Shown piece by piece: positions 34,201 through 46,200 of a DNA stretch of 64,000 bases. The notes below the pieces were generated by a model. It was not told the origin of the DNA and searched no databases. It was given only the letters and a program-made list of their open reading frames with translations. Made by a program: the position numbers and the translations under genes. How positions within the stretch are numbered: the first letter of the stretch is position 1; every line of letters begins with the position of its first letter. The DNA is from Ostrinia nubilalis (Eukaryota; Arthropoda; Insecta; Lepidoptera; Crambidae): assembly GCF_963855985.1 (NCBI RefSeq), contig NC_087096.1, positions 7,316,001-7,380,000 of the forward strand, read 5' to 3'.

Positions 34201-37200
34201 AAAAGAGCGTTCGCCTGACATAAGCCAGTGTTCGATACAACTAATCCCCTTAATTCTGTCTAAGGGATCCGAATCGAAACTAAAAGAACCAGCTAAATCT
34301 TAGTTTATTTAAAAATAATGGAAGCAACGGATGAAACAAAGAAAATCTTTTAACTCTGAAACCTTTTTCTTTAGTCTTGTATTTTTATGGGATTAAGAAT
34401 TTTGGTGAAAAACAAATGAACGGGGATAAGCGTTCGGTCAATCTGGTTGTTGGTTTCTCTTTGTTCTATGGTTACTATGTATTGCAGAACTTTTTACTCT
34501 TAAATCCTTAAGATTTTCACATAAGAGCTACATTAACGTTTTCGTAAGAACATGAATATTTGACGCTATTTCCACCACCTTACTTTAACTGTAATAATAT
34601 CGATAAACTGTGTTTTTGCATAGAGTTTGAAGGACTTTTGACGTTTGTTAATGTAAGATGGTGCTACTCAGCCTTAGGCTGTGCAGCTTATTACTTTAAC
34701 TTTAATGTCAAAAATTTGTCAAACCCCAAGCAAAAACACCGGTTATCGTTATAATTACGGTTAAAGTTAGGTGGTGCAAATCATACTACTTAAGGCTGAG
34801 TAAAAGCGGAATGGTTATAAAATAACTCTTTTTATGCTATAGTTATGGAATGACGCCCACGAGAGGGGTGAAGTGATCCCAGCCCTGAAGCAGTCCCTGG
34901 AAAATCTGCAAATGGAATACGTCGACTTGTACTTGATGCACTATCCGATGGCATATAAGGTAGGTACCTACCTATTTAATATTCAAATAGTTATAATATG
35001 TACGTGTAGCCAAAACTGACGACAGACTATCAACCTACACAGTTTCTCGTTAATTTTGCCTACACATTCACATTTTGACTAGGTACTCAAAATGACAGCT
35101 AAAATTACACGTGCCCTAAAAGCCCTTGTAAGGAATATTAATAAACGAAGTCAGTACAAACTTGTGACTAAATATTAAAATCATTATACAACTACGAGTA
35201 CTACTCAAAGTCAAACTTTCTTTATTTGTAGGGTAATACCAGGATACATGCCCCAATGGGATAGGTGCCGCGATTTCAAGTACACTATGTTACAAGCTAC
35301 TTAGCCTAAAGTTATAGTACGTATAATAGAAAGGGACCTCCCCGTACCACTTTGAGCCTCGCAAACCATCAAAGAGTGCGTTCGTTTAGCCACTGAGAGC
35401 AAAAATCTTCCGCGGCCAGACCTTAGCGAGCGTCGAAATAATATTGGTAAGTATCTTTTAATGGATAATTTTTTTGTCAGCTGTAAAATGAAGCAGATTT
35501 TTATATAATTTGATAGACTATCTTATAAATACGGGATAGCTAAGATTAATTCGATTTTTAGCGTATTTATAATTTTTATTAAAAAAGGCACCTATCCTAT
35601 GCTAAAAGGATAGTTGCCTAATTTTTTTTGGGTATAGATGCCCTTAGGGCCATGTCCCATGCACCTAGGGGCATCTATCCTAACCTGCTCTTTTTGTCAC
35701 AGGTAGTAAGAAGTAATCAAGTAAGAAGAAAAAAAGAATATAGTACACCTAACCTTAGGAAAGTAATAAATAGGGTGCCCTTCTGATCGAATAACCTTTT
35801 TACCCGACTGCGCTAGAAGGAGGGTTATGTTTTTCGGGTGGATGTATGTATTATTTTTAATAAAAAATATTAAATTTCATTTTTAATTCATTTAATAACA
35901 AACAATCTAAAATAATAATACTTGGCTTGTTTGATTTCAAAATGCATTTGATCCTTAGAATTCAAAAACTGTCTTAAAGAGTCATCTATCCCTGCATCAG
36001 GCATCTATCATTTAAAGCAATCATACAGTGAGTCTTCTATCCCCCACATTAGGCGTCTATCCCACTTTTAAGAGGTCAATTAAAATGGTGTTTACTCAGA
36101 ATCGGTATAACTTAAACAAAAATAATTATAGTAATATCATAGACGGAAGACCAAAGTTTACAGATACTAAGGTCAAATTGTTGATAAAAACTTACTGACT
36201 GAGTAACAGAGCTGTTTCAAAAAGTGGGGCATCTATCCTGGACTTACCGTATAGACTATTAATAGAGCTTACAAAGTGCTATTCTTATTTATAGATTATA
36301 CAACTTCAAATTATTTGACCACTGACTAGCATAAGATCTTTAAAGTAAAAATATAACTTGTTATTAGTCTAGGGACTACTTTAGACATGCCCTTAACCTT
36401 TAGCTACTGAGGTGGATTTAATTTCACGTAAACACTGACGTGGGGGCCTGAGAGGCCCGTACATATGTGTGCTTATATTTAAAAATATTTAATCTTTTTA
36501 GGGTTTTATGTTGCATAATTATAAACAGTGGTTATATTTAAATACAATAAAACGATTTTTATGTAAATTATTTGTTAATAAGTACGTATTATTTCAATAT
36601 TTAGAAAACATGTAGCATTTTTGGCAAAAATCTCGTGAAATCATGATTCACAAAGTTATCATGAAAAATATTAAAAAATTCAACAAATCAACTTAGAATC
36701 TTAATTTTCAATAGTCTTTTTAGCTAATGATAAATCAGTAATCCTAATATGAAATAGGGGGAAAAAAATTACACACATCAAATAGTGCGAATTAAACACA
36801 GTCTGGATAAACTTGCTTTGCTCAGTGAAGGAAGCCATACATGTTTTTAAAATGTAGATTTCATTTGAATCTTCAAAATACATGTATGGCACTTGGTTTC
36901 ATCGTTTAAATCTTGATAGACAGGTACAGGCTTATCATTTCCTAGCATACGTGCCAAAAACTACTGTTCTTCTATTTTTCGTTAAATGCTGGTTATTTTT
37001 ACTTCCGAGATACCGCTTTCTCTCGGACGACGTACTGTGGGCTCCATATTATAGAGTTTTTCAAATTATTTCCAGAAAAGACGACAACTAAATGAAAACT
37101 ATACATAAAAAAAGTTACGCCAATACTGAGGTGGGGGCCTGAGAGGCCCACAAGAAACTTTAAAATTAATTTACCTACTGAAATTGCGCGTGCAATCACG

Positions 37201-40200
37201 TGCACCGTTGTTGACAGGCTCGACGCAATGAAACTCGAAGGTACTAAAAGATTCGAGTGTGTCGTGCACGTGGGAGAGGAGAAATTCAACAATTTGACTT
37301 TTGCAAGGCCTGAGAGGCCCCCACGTCAGTAGTTAAAGGTTAATGTTAGTAATGTAGGCACGAGTAGATACAAAGCAGATACCGTTCATGCAAATTAATT
37401 TTCAGTGTTTCCTTTAATTTAAATATTTATATTACCTGGAACTGGTATTTGTTTAAGAGCAGAGTTTACAAATATACAAAAAGTTAAAGGTTTAGGTTCA
37501 AATCACCATATTATGTGGAAATAATCGACTTGTTTTGTTGTGTGATCAGTTTTCTACAATGTACTTGATAGAGAGCGAATACTCTCTATTGCACACTACA
37601 TAAGACAGATAAATGAAAGAAATACAAGTTCAATTTATTTGGACATGATTTCTTTCTTATTAACACTGCAATTGTTTATTATTAATAAGAAAATATATTG
37701 AAAATTTGACATGTAATGAACATTATGAATAAATTTCTTATTCTTATTCTTATTCTTATTCAAACGCGTGCTCGCTAGGAAGCGATCTCTTTCAAACAAG
37801 ATATTCTCTTATTGGTCCGTTATTGTCTACGTAGAAGTGTAAGATTTAGATAAGTTAATTTTCAGAATTGAATGCAACCATTGAGTTTCAAATTTTCAGA
37901 GATCATCTCCAATAGGGTCACCTAAATCTGTCCAATAAATTATATCCGACCACCGCAGCCAAGTACCGATCCAGCTATTAATCTCTACCGTCCATCAAAA
38001 AGCGTTTTACTGCAGCGTGATTCGAGTTGGACAACTTGGATCGATCGCATTTTGTCTTTATCGTAGCCGATTAACGATTAACCGCTTTGATTCGATAACC
38101 CGAAGGTATACTTAACTAGTGATGTACAAACTGGAGCCGTCGAGTTTTATTTTTGAAGCCTCGATGCATCATGCCTCGTCCGAGCCTAGCCAAGACGCCA
38201 GCTAACTGAGCTACGCTTCAAGACTTCGAAAGAATTCAAGCCTTCAAAAGAGTTCACATCGTGAGCCTTTAATAAAATCCAAAATTAGAATTCATAAATA
38301 GATAGATGCATTTCTTATGTCATAAAGAGTAAATTCAGAAAAAGACTATTGCACTAAAAAGACTTGAGGCCTGAAAAAGCCTCGAGATCGATCGAGCTTC
38401 ATACAAACTAGGCGAGCTCTCTAAACGACACCCAGCTCTAAATAAAAGGATTCGGATGTGCTTGTGTGTACATCACTAGGTAGAACCGAGTTTCGGGAAG
38501 AAAGTGTGTCTTGATAGTTGACCAAAGTTGTGTCATAGTTCGAATAAATTGATAGAGTTCTGTGGTGATAATGAATTATTGTATTGCTAGCTTTCCGCCC
38601 GCGACTTCGCCCCCGTCGAATTTTGTCTGTCACAGAAAAACTTTATCGCGCGCGTCCCTGTTTCAAAAACCGGGATAAAAACTATCCTATGTCCTTTCCC
38701 GGGACTCAAACTGTCTCTATTCCAAATTTCATCAAAATCGGTTCGGCGGTTTAGGCGTGAAAGCAAGACAGACAGACAGAGTTATACTTTCGCATTTATA
38801 ATATTAGTATAGATAGTATAGATTAGTATAGAAGTATAGATAGTATAGATATAGAAGTATAGATAGTATAGAATTTGTTTTTGTGAAGGATTAACTAAGT
38901 ATCAATTTTTTGGAGAATGGAGAAAAGTGTAAGCATCACAGTTATTTTTAAGTACTATGTTAAAGGTCAGGTTAAAATGAGTTTCAGCAAAAGACAGAAA
39001 TTTCTTGTGTAGGAATAAGCAACAAAAGCATTGGTAAAATTAGAAGTTCAGTTTTTTAAGACTCGTAAGTTTGCATCGCCCACTCGTCATGAGAAACAAA
39101 GACGAACTTTTTAAGACAAATTTTTGTCGAAATACAATTTGGAAACTTGGGAATCACTAAAATGTTGTAATGCATTGTGCTTCAAGTTTTTAAGAGAACT
39201 TTCAATGCACATTGTATTCCAAGTTTTTAAATAAGAAAATTATTTTTAGTTTTGACATGAAAAATATGAACAAGACGGGTAAATGGACTAGTTAGACTTT
39301 TAAAGTTTTAATGTAGATTTTACAACCTTTTTTTATTTCAAGTGTCAGTTTGTTAAGTCTAATGATGAATGAATGTTATTAAATAGAAACTAGACAATGT
39401 TTGTCGTTACTTTTCAATTTTTTGTAAACCAGTGGCCATAGAGAGCATAGTTTGGTTAGGGCATTTCAGACATGAATTGTTTATAGAGCAAGTTAACTTA
39501 TGTCATTCGATACATAAGAATACATAAGAATGTCAGATGTTTATGACTTGTAAAGTGAAGGATTGTGATCTTAGATATTGTTAAAAAACCCTTTGTGTTA
39601 GAAGAAACTTGCAAACTATTTGAAAACTACTATCTTCATTAAAGTGACTTATTTGTTTTCAGAAAAACGGCAGCATCAGTTTGACCGATTACTTGGAAAC
39701 GTGGAAAGGACTGGAAGACGCTGTAGAAGCCAATCTGACCAAATCTATTGGAGTATCGAATTTTAATATAACGCAAATGCAGAGACTCTGGGATAATGCC
39801 AGAATCAAACCAGCTGTACTACAAATTGAGGTAACTTATGAAATTTTTCTGTCAATAAAATTGCCACATGTATGAACCAGACACTCAATAATAATAGTTG
39901 TAATGAAGGAATGACGGTAATAGTGAAAAAAGGTTTTTTGTATGTGGGGACATTCAAAATGTCGTTGCTGAAGGATGTATTTTCAAAATATGTAATAGGT
40001 ATTTTTAAGTTGTATTTGGCACTTTAAGATTTTGGTAAAAAAGTTACCTAATAATATGAGCCCACAGGTTCAACAAACTGCTTTAATTGTAATTGGTACC
40101 ACAGACACATTATATTTCGACTTTTATTCGAGTTTGGAAAGCAACACAGATAACTCTGTGGAAAGCAATTTCAAAACACTCGAAAGAAAAAGACGAAAAG

Positions 40201-43200
40201 AGAAATCGCTGGCAAACGGAAAGATTTAAGTTTTTATAAGAATCATTTTAGAATTTAAAGCGGTTCGATATTCTCTTCATTTGCCACTATTTGAATTGCT
40301 TTATAAAGTCGAGATGGCTTCGAGACAGACTGAAATCGTTCCGCGACAATTTCGAGTAAGATGTTTTTTTTATTATTGAAGAAGTTTGCACAGATTCGAC
40401 TTGTCTATTACATTTTTATTGGTCTTGAATTGTAGAAATCAGAATTTATCATTCTTATTTATTTTTATTTGTTTGAATTTAGATGCATTAACAGAAAGTA
40501 TTAAAAGATTATTTGTGTTTCAAAAGTCTTTTTATGTATATTCGTGAGTGAGATACTGAAAAATACCACACAAAATAAATTAATCAAGTCCCAGTCCACC
40601 TAATAATTTATCGTTCTTTCCTATCTCGTTAATCCTCAAAAGCTTGTATACGGCTTACAGACTCATAGCAGTACCTATAGCCTGAAAGTTTATTAAAAAA
40701 AAGCCAGTAATATTAAATATGGTCTGAAAATATATCAAAGAGTAGAAATACGACCTCACCGCCTTTCAAGCAGATTAAAAATATTTCACTGTTTCTTTTT
40801 CATTCTCAGGTGAACCCATCTATAACTCAAGAGGAGTTAGTGGGCTGGTGTCGCACGCACGGAGTTATTGTAATGGGGTACAGTCCATTCGGGGCAATAT
40901 TGGGTCGAAAACCAGATGCCCCGCCTCCTAAAGCAGACGACCCGGCTTTGCAAAGGATAGCCACTCAACACGGGAAGACTGTACCTCAAATACTGCTTAG
41001 ATACCTTGTAAGTTTAGTGTTTATCTACCTTTACCCATCTTTTTCAGTTGGTTGGTATTGCACGCACGGGGCTATCGTAATGGGGCAAAGTCCGTTCGGG
41101 GCAATATAAGGGTAAAACCAGACGTCCCTTGCTTTTAAATAGGAGATGACCGTGACACAGATCCCCAATTCATAGCCAGAGGACGGGTAATACAGACTTG
41201 AATTTTATAATAGGGACAGTTGTTTACGACGATATCCAGGGAATTGAAATGAAAAACCGAGAAAAAATAGACATTAGAGATCATTCTAAAAATCTACAGT
41301 CTTTATTTTAATGAAATGCGTTATCTGAATAAAAAACACACAGACAATAATTTATTTTGTATTTAAACATTTAAAAAAAGTGACGTTAAACAATTAAAAA
41401 GTAGAACAATGATACGAGTGGGTTCGTATCATACTTAGTTCACCTTTAAAAAACTTATCACGACAAAATAAATACGAAAATGTTGTATCACAACAGTGCA
41501 TCTGCCGTAACTACCTAGAACGTGTTCGCTCGCCAAAGCGAATACAAATAACGCCAGTCTAAATATTTTTCAGGAATTCCGCGAGTCTCTCGCTCTTCAA
41601 ATAACCGTGTTTCTACCATAGTAGACGGGCTTATTCCAAGCGCTTCTATTATTTACTTTAACGTGTAAAGCACAACGATTATTTTGAACGAGTTTTGTTC
41701 AGCAAAAAAAGGACTTTTTGGCAAAACAGTTAAATTGGTTTCACCAGAGTGATGTGCTTATTTACTGAACAAACTTTGTCTATTCTGAAACGCTTGCATG
41801 CAGGTAATGTGAATTGTGTGAATGATTTGAGGATTTACTTCAAAATCGCGTGAGTTGCGGGGCTAATTCGTAACGCCTTTTTGTATTTTTGGGTATATTT
41901 GTCCTGTCGCTTATGCCATCACGTTATAAGTATAGTGACATTGTTACTGAATACTGATAAAAAATCTTTAGTTCATATTGCTTTGTTTGGGCTGCTTTCT
42001 TTTTTCTTTTATTCCAAAATGATATTATATACCTACCTACCATGCACAATAGTCCTCGTGAATAAACTTATCAAAATAAACCCATAAAATATTTCGAACA
42101 GAAATATCTTGGCATAATAATTATAACTAGAGTACTAATACTAAAAAATACGCTGGTAATACCTATTTGGCTTCATAGCTATATTAAGGTTCAAGACACG
42201 ACACAACATTGCCATGTTATTATAATATTGTGCAGATACCTTATGGGACTGTAATTGGACGTTATTAAATATCAGAAGCAAAAAAGAACACTAAATACAT
42301 ACAAAGGAAACATGACTTGGAGCAAAATTGCGTAGGAAAGAAAGTAATGCTTCATAGTACATCATCTTAGCGAGTAATTGCTATTTAATTAAATCTGTAT
42401 TATCTCGCATTCGCGAAATGAGTATTATGTGCCTTTTCAATTAGATGTTTTCAAGAACAATGCTGAAAGTAAATATTATTGTTTATTACATCCGAAGTTG
42501 ATGAATTGTAGATTATAAGTCAGATTACTGCCTTTTTTCTATGATACGAATTTCGGCACGTGTGCGGCGGGCTACACGCACGCAGAACGGAAAAACATGT
42601 TAAGAAATAATGAAATACAGGCAATCCGCATGCGTGCCGAAAACTTTAACTTTAAAAAACGTCAAAAATCTGTCAAACTCCATACAAAAACACCGGTTAT
42701 CGTTCAAGTTACGGTTAAAGTTAAGTGGTGCAACTCAGCCTTAAAATCATTTATTTTCTACAAATAGGTAGGCTTCTTAAAAGCGCTTTACGTTAACTTT
42801 TTAATTGAATTGCATAAGCACAGTCTGACAGGTTTGTTATAGGGCTGTATTTGATGTATTTATGGAGCTATCTATAAATTATATCAGATTTTAGTAAAGT
42901 AATGGACTTGACGTCTGATCATAAGGGCCCACGTCCATTCGGGACCCTCATCATCCGTCTCTGAGTGCTTTGTCTGCGGAACCCGGTTAGATATTGAAAA
43001 TTATTCCCAACTAATGGTCAGGACTAAATGTTTAATGAATTCCACGAAAGGCAACGTAACCGATATCGGCTATAGATTAACTCTACCAAGTCGAAACAAT
43101 ACATGCTCATTTTATCAATATTTGCATTAACAAAAATGTTGTAAAAGTTAATCTTGAAAGAAGGAATTTTTGTGGATATTGTGAGTAGAATAAAATTTAA

Positions 43201-46200
43201 TACTACTAGCATTGATTCTTATAGAAAAGCAAAGATGACAGGGAAAAATAACCGACACAATTTATAATTTCAAATTATGAGCATCAAGGCAAGCTTTGTA
43301 TTGCATAATTTATACAACAGAACTACGATATTTAACTTTTTCTTGCAAATTCCACTCGAATGTAAAAGAAAACGTATTGCAGCATAAACATGTTATGTTC
43401 AATCGGTTTCCAGGCACTTTACAAATCATAGATTTATTTTAGAAGCTTTTTACTGTAAAATGTAAATAGCGTTCAATTTGAAAATAACTTCAGTGTTTCC
43501 TGAAGGTATACTGTTTTGTAACACGACTTTTTGAAAACAACGATGCAATCTTTATATACTCGTAGGATACAAATGCTACAGATAAAAACTAGTTATGTAA
43601 TATTTGTACTTATTACACTCCATATTCGCTTTGATTTAATTCCTTGCGGAAAAATGTTTTAATAGCTATCCAAAATAGTACTACTATTACAGAAACTGAA
43701 ATATTATAATTTAGCATTTTAATGAACTCTATAATATTGCTCTTGTGAGTTTCAATAGAAATTAGATAGGTATTACTGTAAAATCAATCCAAGTGATAAA
43801 TTATGGTTAACTCCACCCTTTGCTCTCATATTTGTCATGTTTCATCATATTCCAAGATGTTTATACAATTCAGTCTGATATTACATACTGCGAGTACATC
43901 GTGCTGGGGCTAAGCTTGCGTGGGATTAAGGGATGATTGGATTGCATTGCGTATTACAACATCATGCACAACTACATTTGCTACTTGGTCTTATAAAATT
44001 CAATGAGAAAGCATCTACCTAATTATTGTTACTTAACAACTTTTTAAACAAGAAATCAAGAGTTTAATAGTAGTCTATTTTAAGTTAATAGTAATTTTTA
44101 TGACCCTTAACAACACCGTAGTCTAGCGACTTATGGGGACTTATATCAACATTACTATAAGTAGTATCTACTCGTACTTTGTATTGTGATCATTATAAAT
44201 TCACGACCTTTAAGAGCCATTTTACATTTTCGTGCGAATTTATAAGATTTTGGAAGCATGAATTACTATCTTAAGCAACACCCAGAGATTATTTAATAAC
44301 TGCGAAAGATAGGTCAATCCTTGGCGTTGACCATTAATGAAACGGATTTACTAAAACTCTTTTGCTTAATTCACAGTGCCCCATCTCCCACAACCATTTT
44401 ACGGAAAAATTGCCGCAGACTCATTTTCAAAGTCCTGTATCTATTATTTATGCTCGTATAATAAGCTTAAAAATATATAGTAATCATCGGACATATATTC
44501 TTGTAGTCCATTAATGAAATAGATTCTTGAATTTCATTACCATTATTGAGTAAAATCTAAAAATAATTTGGCAAATTTGAAGATTAACGTCACATTTTGA
44601 TCGTGGTTTTTGGTTTAAAAACACAGCAATAACTGCAATAAAAGTATCCCAAAATAAAGAATATTCATTGTAGAATTGATTTCTACAGTTATTGTTTAAA
44701 TATTAGTAACCACTTTGTCAAAATATTGATGTGAATATCAGTATAAATTACAATGCGCAAGCCGACATCGATTAGTATGGCGCGAGCGCCCGTCAAGGCA
44801 GGACCTGTGTCATTTTTCCCGCCGTGACGTTTACGTGCGTTCGTGTCGTGAAGCGGTGATTTGTACGGCGACCAAATACATTTGATACTATGCCGAGAGG
44901 CTGTTTCGAGTCGGCCGGTCGAGCAGAAATTGAAATGATGAATTTTAATTTCTTTGACGGATCTGGGTGTAACTATGTATAATATGTAGGTACCATGTAT
45001 TTAATTTAATAAATAAATTATAAAAAAGTATATCCATTATGCTAGCACCCTTAACACAAGCATATTATTGGTTGCCTACTTTTGGACTAGATGGCGCTGT
45101 GAAATTGTCCAAAGATTTGTTTATTTATTTATCCGCTTTGAGTTTTGTTTCGTGAAGAAGAAAAAGAAGCGTTTTGTTTCGAGAGGGAAGCTTTGTTGTT
45201 AAATCTATACTAATAAAAGAGGAAAGATTTAATTGTTTGTTTGGAGGCAATAGGCTCCGAAAAAAAATTCTTTCACGATTTAGAATCCTAATTTTTTTCT
45301 ATGTAGGCTATAAAATATTTTCAAAAACTTTAGTCCAAAATCTTTGATAAAATTCGACGTTTAATAAATAAATTAGATAACATATTATTAATACTTTTTT
45401 TTTTCAGTACGGTTTTAGTACTTGTTTTTCAGAAATTCTACGATTTAACTAAACTTCTAAAGTGTTTATATTTTATGCATAATTTATTAACTTCTAAAAT
45501 ATACATAATATCCTATTGACAGATGACGTGCTTCGTATTTTATTAAAATTATTATTACCTGACTAGGTTAAAAAGGTGTGGAATGTTATTTGGGAGATAA
45601 CTTGGTTCCATAGAAATATAGAGAGATGCTAAGAATGCGCTGAGTTCGAAACTCAGTGTCGTATTAGAAATTCACACACACAAAGAAATCAAATTATGTG
45701 CTCATTATCCACTGCAGTATCAGTATTCAACGTCCGAATAATCTTTAGTACTATTCAAGCAATATAAACTGTTTACATAATGACGTCGCTACTGTCATCA
45801 TTGCTTTCACAAGCAATATGTTCCAATTTGTCCCTTGTCACATTTCCCTTTAGTTTCTGTGATCTGTGCTTGTTTCTAAGTTGATATCAATGAAATATTC
45901 CTTAGTACTTTTGATTTAAATTTTTTTTTTATTTTGACACGTGTTTGAAAAATCAAGGTCAGATTACAATAAAATAACAAGTGAAAACGTAACATTGCAT
46001 TGCAACTCGCAATTTCGCAATATTGATGAGGAGATTCCATTGGAAAGTATGTATTCATTCCTAGGATTCCCCTAACACCATCAAATTCAAGAGAATTCAA
46101 GAGAGTGCAGTTTCACATCTCATGCTTAGGGACCACGGTTTAAAATAGTGTGGTTGCATAGAGCCTGCAACGGGCAACCGCGTGCACAGCTGCTCATACT

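Larger units (their letters stand above)
34960..39662. other. AKR intron 4
   Basis: 4.7 kb. Holds two phrase-repeat elements only 147 bp apart (35231-36249 and 36397-37339), a TTCTTA microsatellite (37735-37760), a possible hAT-like element (38114-38479), an inverted Helitron-like piece (38587-38815) and a TATAG minisatellite (38811-38875). The rest is AT-rich without a recognisable frame. Confidence 0.7.

Noticed and set aside
40810..41109. Continuous frame from AKR exon 6 into the intron and its duplicate
   Set aside because: A consensus donor at 41008 and the strong in-frame match to exon 7 show that splicing occurs there; the read-through is fortuitous.
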